From positions 1 through 39,215 of the forward strand of contig BPJP01000016.1 of NCBI GenBank assembly GCA_026004675.1: 39,215 nt of DNA, read 5' to 3'. Below the pieces are notes generated by a model that saw nothing but the letters and a program-made list of their open reading frames with translations, was not told the DNA's origin and did no database searches. Shown here piece after piece: positions 16,216 through 24,205 of this stretch; within the stretch, counting starts at the first letter, position 1; each line of letters begins with the position of its first letter. The translations under genes were made by a program, and so were the position numbers. The DNA is from Gemmatales bacterium. GTDB lineage: Bacteria; Planctomycetota; Planctomycetia; Gemmatales; Gemmataceae.

Positions 16216-17019
16216 TCAACGACGACCATTCAAGCCGTTCCTTTGTCCATAGGATGATCCGTTGATCTTGTGGCATCGTCCGCGTTTGAAGGCCAGGTAG
16301 TCGACGAGGGTGTCGGCGATGGACTGCTCCGGCCGCGTGAACCAGCGGCGTTGTCGTTTGAGAATCTCCTCAATCTGCCGATAGGCGATCTGGCCGATGA
16401 ACGGCTCGCGTGGCAGTGTGATGAGCTGGTCACTGTTGGGGATGGATTTCAACAGTTGGTCCGTGTTGCGGTAACGATCGATCAGCGGATGCCGACCGGT
16501 CGGCGTGAGAAGCAACACGATGAAGTCGCGTGGCTTGATCTCGAACAGGTGATCTTGTTGGAAGTATCCGCAGGCGTGCAGTCCCACTCGGATATTTCGG
16601 ATCAATTGGTCGGCCGGATAGTCGGTCTGTTTGTCCGAATTGGCCGTTGTTAGCGACAGGTCGGATTGGTACTTGGCCTCGATAAATACGTGGGTCGGTG
16701 GGTTTTCCCAGAAGACACCAACGTCAACCTGCGTACTCCCTTCCTTCCAGGGGAGAAGTTCCGACGGGATGCGTTGCTGGTTGATCCAGGGTTCGATCCT
16801 CAGCCGCCGGAAGACTTGTCGGCGGAATCGTTCGGCTCCCAGTCCTTCATTCAGCAGATCCGGCAGCCACCAACGGGGATTGATGGCTCGTAACGCCTGC
16901 ACCATGTGGCCGGTGATCACGTCTTCCGATGTGCTCCTCACCAGCAGTGGGCAACGGAGTTTTCCCTGCTTCGCCGGTTCACAGAACGTGCCGGCTTTTC
17001 CGTGGAGTTCGGTGATCAT
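16216..17019 (-). CDS. PD-(D/E)XK-family nuclease-like protein
   Basis: A 267-aa protein starting at ATG 17019 (MITELHGKAG), which overlaps the stop of the upstream Cas4/RecB-like gene (TAATG). The core shows STQVDVGVF with Asp99 and, about 14 residues on, VFIEAKY with Glu114-x-Lys116: a D-(x)n-E-x-K signature of the restriction-endonuclease fold. N-terminal helices (ITGHMVQALRAINPRWWLPDLL) and the C-terminal IEEILKRQRRWFTRPEQSIADTLVDYLAF are helical. It is likely a metal-dependent nuclease, or a catalytically similar partner of the upstream nuclease. The substrate cannot be inferred. Confidence 0.65.
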   Translation of the reverse strand: MITELHGKAGTFCEPAKQGKLRCPLLVRSTSEDVITGHMVQALRAINPRWWLPDLLNEGLGAERFRRQVFRRLRIEPWINQQRIPSELLPWKEGSTQVDVGVFWENPPTHVFIEAKYQSDLSLTTANSDKQTDYPADQLIRNIRVGLHACGYFQQDHLFEIKPRDFIVLLLTPTGRHPLIDRYRNTDQLLKSIPNSDQLITLPREPFIGQIAYRQIEEILKRQRRWFTRPEQSIADTLVDYLAFKRGRCHKINGSSYGQRNGLNGRR

Positions 17020-17855
17020 TACACCGCCCCGATCATCGAGCCTTCGAGAACCGGCAGTCCTTCCCGCTCCGGTTGCGGTCGGCCCCAGTCCAGGCACGGT
17101 CGGCGGAACGGGCACGTCGAGCAATTCAGCGGCGACTCAACCGGGTAAAAGACGTTGTTCTGTACGGCCCGCTCGACGGTCTCGATGATGTCGCCCAGCC
17201 GTCCCAGGTCTTCGTCGGTGCGAAACGCATCCAATCGCTGGACCTTCGGCGTTTTCGTTTTCACGAGGACAGTGTATTCGACTTCCGCTGGTCGATCGTA
17301 GGCTTGCTGGACCGCGTTGACGTAACACGTCGGTTGCAGTGAGGTTTCTACCTCCATTTGCGAATAGGCCCGTCCGCTCGTCTTGATCTCATTGACCTTG
17401 AGGGCTTGTTCGTCATCGGTAATCAGGTCCGCAATCGCGACGATGGGAGTTTCGAGATATTCGCCGTGACTGTTGCGAACGGGTGAAATGAATTCCTGCT
17501 CGACGGCCACAATGTTGTCCGGTGGCGGTTCCTTGAGATATGTCTCGATGAGTGCGATCCCTTGGTCGATCGCGTCGCTTCTTGTTTCCCCTGCCTTGAA
17601 ATTGATCTCAGCCTCGCCTTCACGGGTTTTCCACGCGGCGAGAAACGTCTTTTGAAGATGGTCGGGGTTGAGCGTGCGGTGTTCCTGCAGACCCCGGTGG
17701 TATTCCTCTAATGCGGAATGGACGGCGGACCCAAGGACCAATCCACTGCCCACCGTCGGCTGAGGCAATCCCAGCACTCGCTGAAAATAGAACTGTAACG
17801 GGCAACGGAGGTACTGGTTGAGCGAACTGAAGCTCCAATGCGGTCGGCGGTACAT
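17019..17855 (-). CDS. Cas4/RecB-like PD-(D/E)XK nuclease with a probable Fe-S cluster
   Basis: A 278-aa protein starting at MYRRPHWSF (17855), with AGGA eight bases upstream. It opens with SSLNQYLRCPLQFYFQ, the characteristic N-terminal helix with a Cys of the PDDEXK_1 superfamily. It has GSAVHSALEEYH (the conserved His region), IVAIADLI (Asp), VNEIKTS (E-x-K), QPTCYVNAVQQAY, and a C-terminal NCSTCPFRRPCLDW (C-x2-C-x5-C). The first Cys with these three fits the 4Fe-4S arrangement of Cas4 and AddB. Family members are DNA exo- or endonucleases. No Cas1 or Cas2 and no CRISPR array lies in the window, so it is not a CRISPR gene by context. Confidence 0.85.
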   Translation of the reverse strand: MYRRPHWSFSSLNQYLRCPLQFYFQRVLGLPQPTVGSGLVLGSAVHSALEEYHRGLQEHRTLNPDHLQKTFLAAWKTREGEAEINFKAGETRSDAIDQGIALIETYLKEPPPDNIVAVEQEFISPVRNSHGEYLETPIVAIADLITDDEQALKVNEIKTSGRAYSQMEVETSLQPTCYVNAVQQAYDRPAEVEYTVLVKTKTPKVQRLDAFRTDEDLGRLGDIIETVERAVQNNVFYPVESPLNCSTCPFRRPCLDWGRPQPEREGLPVLEGSMIGAV

Positions 17856-17885
17856 GGCAATCATCCTGTGAAGCTGGACTGGGGA

Positions 17886-18119
17886 TCATTGACCGTCGTG
17901 GGAGTCGAGTTCAACTTGCCGAGTGATGACGAATTGACAGGCAACCGTGGCAAGCACCCCGTTCCAGTCGTCGTTCATCGGGTGATCAGGGATAACGATC
18001 GGCGGGAATCCGTTGCGTTGCATCCAAGCGAGTAAACTCTCGGCATGTTCGCCGGCTTTGTTCCAGTCTCCGGATTCGGCGGCGTCGAGCATCTTATTCC
18101 AGACGGCTTGCGGGTTCAT
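17886..18119 (-). CDS. Small hypothetical protein
   Basis: A 77-aa protein starting at ATG 18119 with GGGGAGA upstream. It starts MNPQAVWNKMLDAAESGDWNKAGEHAESLLAWMQRNGFPP, an all-helical pattern like short tetratricopeptide-type or bundle proteins, and ends with WNGVLATVACQFVITRQVELDS. It is inside the nuclease operon, between the genes at 17855 and 18132. No function is recognised. Confidence 0.65.
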   Translation of the reverse strand: MNPQAVWNKMLDAAESGDWNKAGEHAESLLAWMQRNGFPPIVIPDHPMNDDWNGVLATVACQFVITRQVELDSHDGQ

Positions 18120-18131
18120 GCGGGTCTCCCC

Positions 18132-18647
18132 TTATCGACCGTGTCCGTTCCCGCTGGTCAATTCGTCCAGAACGAGACCGGCTTCTCGTTTGGTCAGGTC
18201 GTAGACGCCACACGTTCGCCCGACGATCTGGGCAATGCGGTTTTCCAACGCTTTGCCGGTCAATTTGTGCCGTTTGCCCATCGTCAGCAGAAACTGCACC
18301 TGTTTATTGGTGGCCGCTTCTTCGGTACGGTGACCGCTCCGGTTGTGTCCACCATTGACCGGTGGCGGTTGATGACCATTGCCGTTGGACGCAATGCTCT
18401 GAGGTTGCGTCGAGGTAACCGGGCGTTCCTCGTCTCGGCTGGCGATTGCGGAGTCCGACTCATACCGCTCAATCTGATCCCGCAATGCTTCGTCGGCCAG
18501 ATCGTAGTATTCCCGGATCTTCTCAATGACCGCTTCCGGGTCATCCAGCGGAATCGCGACTTCGCCTTCGAGATTCACGCTGTAGCCGGTGGAGTTGTAG
18601 TCCCGTGATAGCTTTCGGCTCAGTCCGACATTGACTTTGAGTGCCAT
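18132..18647 (-). CDS. Hypothetical protein with disordered linker and C-terminal HTH-like helices
   Basis: A 171-aa protein. The start is ATG 18647 (MALKVNVGLSRKL) with AAGGAG upstream; the longer reading is unlikely. The N-terminal part has NSTGYSVNLEGEVAIPLDDPEAVIEKIREYYDLADEALRDQI (strand then helices). A polar Asn/Gly/Pro linker covers about residues 70-110. The C-terminal part, KQVQFLLTMGKRHKLTGKALENRIAQIVGRTCGVYDLTKREAGLVLDEL, resembles small helical domains found in phage or plasmid recombination and DnaG/RepA-like accessory proteins. It lies between the DUF932 gene and the nuclease genes. The role is unknown; DNA-associated is a guess from context. Confidence 0.65.
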   Translation of the reverse strand: MALKVNVGLSRKLSRDYNSTGYSVNLEGEVAIPLDDPEAVIEKIREYYDLADEALRDQIERYESDSAIASRDEERPVTSTQPQSIASNGNGHQPPPVNGGHNRSGHRTEEAATNKQVQFLLTMGKRHKLTGKALENRIAQIVGRTCGVYDLTKREAGLVLDELTSGNGHGR

Positions 18648-18749
18648 GGTACTTCTCCTTGGGATGGCATGACTGTCAGGTCCACAAACGCAATACCCCG
18701 CCGAACGCAATCAGGCACTCAGCGGGGCATCGTGTTGTGTCAGCCGTTT

Positions 18750-19727
18750 TCAGACAGCCATCTCCAAAGCGAGTCTCCATGCTTCGGATTTCAGCCGGGC
18801 TCCCGACCCGAACCACGCCGACTTCAGCCGTTTGCTGGCACGCTCGGTTTCGGTTTTTCCCCGCGTGGAGCGATGATGGTCAACGTATTCGGTGACCGCG
18901 TTGAATGCAGCCCAGGTGGTCTGCTTCGTTTCCGGGATATCCATTCCCCGACCGTTCTCGAAAAGTCGGAACAACTCAGCCCGGACATTTTGTGCCCGAC
19001 GAGTCTTTCCCAGATCACTGTCGGGGTACAGCGACTCGAAGTACCGATTGAGTTGCTCCCGGCTCGGATAGTGGTTCGCCAGTCGATGGATGTGACCTTC
19101 GAGGTCATCGTAGAACCGCTTCGCCAGCCCCAAGATTTCTTGAGCCTCACCGATTTTTGCCGCCAGGTTCCCTTTGTGCATGACGGACACGCCTTGTCCC
19201 TTGCCGCGACGCTCCGCCATGCCGAGTGTGTTGGCACAGACGACGCGGATCGGCGTGAAGAACACCCGCAGCGAAGAGCTTCCGTCGTGGGAATTGCTCA
19301 GGAGCAAATACTGCTCGGTGACGTCATCGGATTCCTTGATCCGGATTTCCCCCGGGAGCTTGGCCAGCATCCAGACCTTTTCACCCTGGCCAAGTGCTCC
19401 GGCCGTGTGGTACCGCAATCGTCCATCCGCGACGACGCAGTCGAGAAACCCAAAGCACTGGTAATTCTGAATTGGCTGATAACTCGCCCCGACGACGCCC
19501 AGCACTTGATTCGAATCCGTGCGGACCACAGCCTTCCGTTTCGGTACGGGAATCCCGTCGTTCGTTGTGAGCGATCGAAGCTCGACCCGGTAATTCAACC
19601 CGGCCGCTTCGATGGCCTCCTCGGCCGTCGCCGGTTCGTCGAGTTGCGTGCCGAGTCCATGCCAGGGAACTTCCCCGGCATACATCATGGCCGTACGGCC
19701 ATTCGTCGTGGCGAGATTCGCGGGCAT
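18750..19727 (-). CDS. DUF932 / phage-plasmid-like protein (TIGR03299 type)
   Basis: A 325-aa protein starting MPANLATTNGRTAMMYAGEVPWHGLGTQL with GGAGG upstream. It matches the DUF932 pattern: Met-Tyr-x-Gly-x-x-PWHGLG near the start, VVGASYQPIQNYQCFGFLD, GEKVWMLAKLPG, and VCANTLGMA in the middle. DUF932 proteins occur on phages, plasmids and islands and are thought to have a DNA-related role, but no activity is firmly established. Here the gene is first in the long minus-strand series leading to the nucleases and DnaE, and its start is about 100 bp from the 3' end of the broken nuclease-like gene. Confidence 0.88.
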   Translation of the reverse strand: MPANLATTNGRTAMMYAGEVPWHGLGTQLDEPATAEEAIEAAGLNYRVELRSLTTNDGIPVPKRKAVVRTDSNQVLGVVGASYQPIQNYQCFGFLDCVVADGRLRYHTAGALGQGEKVWMLAKLPGEIRIKESDDVTEQYLLLSNSHDGSSSLRVFFTPIRVVCANTLGMAERRGKGQGVSVMHKGNLAAKIGEAQEILGLAKRFYDDLEGHIHRLANHYPSREQLNRYFESLYPDSDLGKTRRAQNVRAELFRLFENGRGMDIPETKQTTWAAFNAVTEYVDHHRSTRGKTETERASKRLKSAWFGSGARLKSEAWRLALEMAV

Positions 19728-20083
19728 TGTAAAACCTCCGAGTGAGTATCTGTCTGAGAGATGAAATGTATCCCTTCGCTCAATACCCCCTCGAAGGCCG
19801 TCGATCAGTCATCTGTGGAATGATCCTATTCAGTCGGAGTTTGCATGCTGCAGAACTTTCATAATAGTGGCGATGCGATCGTCGAGGTCTTGCTTCAGAT
19901 CATTGGCACAGTCCTCGATTGCCTTGCCGCTGTTTTGAATCGTGCGGGCCTTTTTCGCCATGTCGGCAATTCGATCAGACCAGGTAGCCAGAGCGTTGAG
20001 TTGATCTTGAATCTTCTGAATATCAAGATCGCCAGCTGCTTCCTTTCGGGCAGTCGCTACCGCGAGGGCCCGTGCGATTATGT

Positions 20084-20092
20084 AGGCTGAAT
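20084..20092. repeat. 9-bp target-site duplication of the IS4-family element
   Basis: AGGCTGAAT at 20084-20092 recurs at 21331-21339, immediately outside the inverted repeats. IS4-family elements commonly duplicate 9-13 bp. Confidence 0.9.
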
Positions 20093-21330
20093 CTGAGCCA
20101 TCCCCAGTTTTCCGGGCGAGGTGTGCGTGGGCGCATAAAAATTGGCGGTGTCACGCAGCGCGTTATTGGGTATGAAGTTGGGTATCAACAGTCCTGATTC
20201 CAACCCAAGAACACGGAGGGAACCGCCATGGATCGTATGGAAGCCTTTAGCTGGGTCCTTACTGTATGTGCCGGTTTGCGTCTGAGTCAAGCGAAAACGC
20301 TCGGCGATTTGGTGGCCGGTGCTCTGGACGTCGGCAGGGTCAGCCTTGCCGAACTGGGCCGCCGCTTGACAGGGACTACCGCCAAGCATGGGATCAAGCG
20401 TGCGTGGCGGTTTACCAATAACCATCGTGTGCAGGTAAGTTCGGCCATGCAAGGAGTGATTCGGCAGTTGGTCCGCCCCAAGCGAAAGAAGCCATTGGTG
20501 GTAAGCATCGACTGGGTCCAGGTGCGACAGTTTCGCACGATCGCTCTGTGCGCGGCCATCGATGGGCGAGCCATTCCGCTGCTGTGGGCCAGTTATCCGG
20601 AGGAGGAATTTCACCAGCGTCAACACCAACTGGAGGAAGCCATCTTGCGGCAATTCCGGACCATGCTTCCTGATGGAGTGCGAGTAATCTTGCTGGCCGA
20701 TCGAGGCTTCGGACGCACCGAGATGGCCCGTCTGTGCCAACAACTTCGGTTTCAGTACGTCATCCGTATCGTGCCCGATGTGTGGGTGCAAGCGACTGAT
20801 TACGAAGGCAATCTCCGGGACTTCCCAGTGAAAAAAGGGATCTGTCGATGCCTACGGAATGTGGCCTACCGCAAGCGAAATCCGGTTGATCACCACATTG
20901 TCATCCGCTGGAAAAAGGGACTGGCCAAGAAGCGTGACGAATGCTGGTTCTTGATGACCAATCTCCAAGGAAATGCCGTACGGATCTCAGAGTTGTTTGC
21001 CAAGCGGATGACGATCGAAGAGATGTTTCGTGACTACAAGAGCCGTCGGAATGGATTCGCTCTGCGAAACACCCAGATTCGCCGCGCCGATCGTTTTGAT
21101 CGTTTGTTGCTGATTCTGGTATTGGCCTACATTCTCCTGTTGGGAATTGGCCTGCGTGCACGGCAGTTGTACTGTCCGCAAAACTGGTGCTCGAACACGC
21201 GTCAGTCTGAATGCAGTGTGTTTACGATCGGAAAGCGGATGCGCCACCATGTCGACCTGACCATCCAACAGATTATCAACGCCCTCATCCGCGCCACTCA
21301 AAACGCCGCGCCAAACTGGGGATGATTCAG
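20093..21330 (+). mobile_element. IS4-family insertion sequence (1238 bp)
   Basis: The ends are imperfect inverted repeats: left CTGAGCCATCCCCAGTTTT (from 20093) and right, read inward from 21330, CTGAATCATCCCCAGTTTG. A 9-bp duplication flanks them and the single transposase ORF is intact. The insertion falls inside the minus-strand nuclease-like gene; excision would restore its frame at this point. The absence of changes in the duplication suggests a recent insertion. Confidence 0.93.
20228..21325 (+). CDS. IS4-family DDE transposase
   Basis: A 365-aa intact transposase. The first catalytic Asp lies in VVSIDWVQVRQF and the second in LLADRGFGRTEM. The third acidic residue and the YREK-type signature lie in LFAKRMTIEEMFRDYKSRRNG, where F-x2-R-x3-E-x6-K fits the IS4 Y-x2-R-x3-E-x6-K pattern with Phe for Tyr. 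The N-terminus (LGRRLTGTTAKHGIKRAWRFTNNHRV) contains the expected DNA-binding helices. It is the only gene of the element and is transcribed against the host gene. Confidence 0.93.
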   Translation: MDRMEAFSWVLTVCAGLRLSQAKTLGDLVAGALDVGRVSLAELGRRLTGTTAKHGIKRAWRFTNNHRVQVSSAMQGVIRQLVRPKRKKPLVVSIDWVQVRQFRTIALCAAIDGRAIPLLWASYPEEEFHQRQHQLEEAILRQFRTMLPDGVRVILLADRGFGRTEMARLCQQLRFQYVIRIVPDVWVQATDYEGNLRDFPVKKGICRCLRNVAYRKRNPVDHHIVIRWKKGLAKKRDECWFLMTNLQGNAVRISELFAKRMTIEEMFRDYKSRRNGFALRNTQIRRADRFDRLLLILVLAYILLLGIGLRARQLYCPQNWCSNTRQSECSVFTIGKRMRHHVDLTIQQIINALIRATQNAAPNWG

Positions 21331-22668
21331 AGGCTGAATCGAAGTAAATCAACGGTCGATCCACGGCGAGGTCATCCTTGTCAACCGTTAAATAGCAATC
21401 TTCGCCGATGCGACGGAAGTCACCAATTTCCGGTGGTTCACAACCTCGAGCAAACACAAAGATCCCTCAGCTGGCTTCGCGGTTCTTCTTGGCGTCCTGG
21501 AGTTCATCGATCGCGTCTTTCAACCTGACTGGCTGGTCTTTAACTTCGACGGTGATCTTCAATCCGGGAGCTCCCGAAGTTTCTCCGAGGGTCGCCAGAA
21601 AATCTCCCTTTTTGCTACGATTGACGGCCCCGGTTAATCCGCGAACGAGCTCCGTTTCGTCTCCGACGGCACGGCCAATTTCTGCGAAAACGTCGTACAG
21701 ATCCTTTTCGAATTCAATTCCCTTGACGTGCCCTTTCTTTGCCTCTTCCGCTGTTGCTGCTTTGATTCCAAGTGACTGGTTCAGTTGCCCAAATGACTCA
21801 GCCAGCATCGTCTTGAGCCGCGACATCGCAGATTCATTGTTGTCGAGCGAAAACTGAACGAGTACTTCGTCGAGCTTTGCTTCAACCAACTCCTGAACCC
21901 GAGCTTCGATCACGGCGATGATTCCCTGTTTGTTTTGCGGGTCAAGCGACTTTCCGAACGAGCTCTCTGGACCAACCTGACTATGCAAGAGTCGCCCAAG
22001 GCGGCCTTCCTCGACTTCCAGCGTGGGTGACATGATCGGAATCGGGATAGGGGGGAGTGATCCCCCCCGGATCAACAAACGCGTGAAAGGTACGGGACAG
22101 CGATCCGCTATCACCAATAATGTCATCAAACGTCCGCGGTACGACACCATTTTCGGATTCGAAGTACTTCTTCAAATCGCCCTTGATGCTATCCTGGAAT
22201 GCCGTCACGTATTCCCGCATTGACGCTTCCATTTTGGCGAAATGTGCCTGAACAACCGATGTATCCAGCGTCGGACTGGCCGACTGGATGGCGATAACGC
22301 CAACCTTCAGTGCTTCGAGTGCCTTCTCGCACTTCGTTTCCTCATCGTCGAATTTTGACAGGTAGGCCAGTACGGCTTGGTCCGTAACGACGAGTGCCAG
22401 GTTCATCGCGTGAGGGACACCGTTGATGGCGGGTTGGGTAGTGGCGGTCGTGTTCATTGCGTTCTCTTTTGGTTAGCGGTTCCGATTGGAAGCACTAAAC
22501 GCAATGGCTGTGCCATTCGCACTAGCGGAAATCAGTAGGTGTTGCAAGCTGCTGTTACCGAAGCAGTTGCAGAATTGCAGCCCGGTGCTAGCCGAGATTT
22601 CTCAGTCGCCTTAACGACAATTCAGATTGTGCGATAACAAAGGCATGTGTCAACCGGCGGGCAGTCGT

Positions 22669-23280
22669 TTACGGCGTGATTTGAACCGGCGAGGATGGAA
22701 GATGTCCGGTCACCCCGTCGGCGAAATACCGATTGAAGCAATCCAGCAAGCCGTCCCTCGTAAGCAGATGCCAGGGGGACAGTGCCCGATTCGAGTCATC
22801 TGCTCGTCGGGCAAAGTGGTGGATGCAAATACCCCATCGCGGGCTTCGCTTAGGCGTGCCTCCGGTTGATTCGGTGAGTACGCCGCCAACCACATATCGA
22901 TGCAGAATGTCCGCCTGGACCGGACAGAGATAAAGCTCTATCGATTGGCCTGCCGCGAGAGCCTGCTTCAATGCGTGGGAAAGGTTGGACGTGCTGTTTG
23001 CCAGCCTCGCCGCAAAGTCCGCATCGCTTGGGTTTGCCGGTGGCTCTTTCGTGTGAACCTCGATGGAAACAGCACGATAGCCGGGCGGACGCCGGAACGC
23101 ACTGCAGACCACTTCCTTAATCAGGTCTGTCTCGTCATCAGCACCACTGTAGATGTGCGGCGTCAAGATGCAAAGGAATTGGGAGTGGACGCACAGCTTT
23201 CCTAGGTCTATGGAATTGTCGGAAGCCGTCTGCACTCCTGAAAATGGACCTCGGCCGCTAATTCGGCTTTCAGTAAACAC
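22669..23280 (-). CDS. Unrecognised protein with a PLD-like H-R-Y pattern, tail gene of the defence-like operon
   Basis: About 180-203 aa; the start is uncertain because the GTG at 23280 lies 73 bases inside the preceding gene and no later start has a convincing ribosome-binding site. It contains CILTPHIYSGADDETDLIKEV, then a region QSIELYLCPVQADILHRYVVGGVL, and a C-terminal WGICIHHFARRADDSNRALSPWHLLTRDGLLDCFNRYF. The H-R-Y then glycines then D-x-N order resembles small phospholipase-D-like or restriction-associated proteins, but this is a faint pattern. It directly follows the 328-aa gene, so the two are probably a pair translated from the same message as the AAA ATPase. Confidence 0.5.
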   Translation of the reverse strand: MFTESRISGRGPFSGVQTASDNSIDLGKLCVHSQFLCILTPHIYSGADDETDLIKEVVCSAFRRPPGYRAVSIEVHTKEPPANPSDADFAARLANSTSNLSHALKQALAAGQSIELYLCPVQADILHRYVVGGVLTESTGGTPKRSPRWGICIHHFARRADDSNRALSPWHLLTRDGLLDCFNRYFADGVTGHLPSSPVQITP

Positions 23281-24194
23281 CGACGAACGGGGCCATCGGT
23301 GCCAATCGCATCGAACCCGGGATCCAGTGTAAACGCCCTGTGTTTTGCCTCGAAGCCGCGCGCATGAAAGATGCTCGGATCGTTATCCTTTTTCACGACA
23401 ACCTGCACCTGGGCAGATATGCTCGACGCAAGTGGTTCGGCGATTTCCGCTTGCAACCGGTTCAAAGCGTCGGCTCCAGAAAGGAAACCGCCTTGAGTGT
23501 AGGTATCGCCGACAGTGATCAACTCGATGACTCGCGACGTTGGCTCACCGACCACACAGCTCGCTTCCCAGATCTTGGCCACGAAGGTAATCCCCTGGAG
23601 ATATCGCCTCGCGCGTTGGACCGAGGCGACCATTCGGTAGTCAAATATACGCAGAACATGTGCGAACTTCAGCGCTCGCCCAATCCGTTCTTCGATTTCG
23701 GGGCGCGTAAGCTGGTCGAGTGGTAGTTCCATTCGAGACATTCGCCGCCGCAGTTCTTCGTACGGGCTATCGGACAGCTCGGATAGTGGCACGATGCCTC
23801 CGTGCCTTCCAACCGCCTGTGCCATTGCGGCTGCGCGATCAGGCAACGTCACAATCACGTCGGGCTTCAGAACGCCGACGATCGAGCCAATCTGTTGGGA
23901 AGCGAAACCTGCGCTTCCATGCTGCCAAAGGGATCGGTCACAGGGAACTACATACTTTTTGTGTTGCTTGATGATTTCCTGAAGGAGAAGCAACACCCGT
24001 TGTTGTTTCTTTGTTGACAGCAGTTGTTCGGCTTGTTGAATTGCCGCCCGAAGCAAGTTGCGTTCGGGACCGTCGATCAAGACGCCATTCTGCACGATTC
24101 CCTCGAGCAAAGCCGACGCTTCCCTTCGGGATAATTCGTCGACGATCCCCTGCGGCCCGAAGACGGAGGGGTCTACGATAGCGCTGACTATCAT
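23208..24194 (-). CDS. Unrecognised 328-aa partner of an AAA ATPase
   Basis: The start ATG 24194 has AGGAGGGG at good spacing, 11 bp after the stop of the AAA ATPase. The N-terminus MIVSAIVDPSVFGPQGIVDEL is Rossmann-like or PIN-like (hydrophobic strand ending in Asp). The middle is helical (RREASALLEGIV, QQRVLLLLQEIIKQH). The C-terminal part holds DNDPSIFHARGFEAKHRAFTLDPGFDAI, a His/Lys-rich segment like a PLD or nuclease fragment, and ends without a membrane span. The tight spacing argues that it functions with the ATPase. Its family cannot be named; a nuclease or toxin-like effector is an inference. Confidence 0.6.
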   Translation of the reverse strand: MIVSAIVDPSVFGPQGIVDELSRREASALLEGIVQNGVLIDGPERNLLRAAIQQAEQLLSTKKQQRVLLLLQEIIKQHKKYVVPCDRSLWQHGSAGFASQQIGSIVGVLKPDVIVTLPDRAAAMAQAVGRHGGIVPLSELSDSPYEELRRRMSRMELPLDQLTRPEIEERIGRALKFAHVLRIFDYRMVASVQRARRYLQGITFVAKIWEASCVVGEPTSRVIELITVGDTYTQGGFLSGADALNRLQAEIAEPLASSISAQVQVVVKKDNDPSIFHARGFEAKHRAFTLDPGFDAIGTDGPVRRCLLKAELAAEVHFQECRRLPTIP

Positions 24195-24205
24195 GGCCCC
24201 TCCTG

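Larger units (their letters stand above)
19830..22457 (-). pseudogene. Nuclease-like gene broken by an IS4 insertion, a nonsense codon and a frameshift
   Basis: The gene starts MNTTATTQPAING at 22457. Removing the IS (20093-21330) and one 9-bp duplicate restores a continuous frame (FDSA|YIIARALAV) to a stop at 19830, total about 459 codons. Two other lesions interrupt it: a G7 run (C7 on the plus strand, 22062-22068) where loss of one base joins VDPGG to SLPPIPIPI, and an in-frame TGA near 21467 between KKNREAS and GIFVFARG. The N-terminal half is helical. The central KGIEFEKDLYDVF and GAPGLKITVEVKD with GDF (D...E-x-K) resemble PD-(D/E)XK or DUF2130-like nucleases. The C-terminal part is a coiled-coil-like helix. 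The gene is on the strand and in the position of the DUF932 operon. The fold assignment is by pattern. Confidence 0.75.

Noticed and set aside
17019..17855. CRISPR Cas4 gene
   Set aside because: The domain fits the Cas4/RecB superfamily, but without an array or other cas genes the CRISPR label is not justified.
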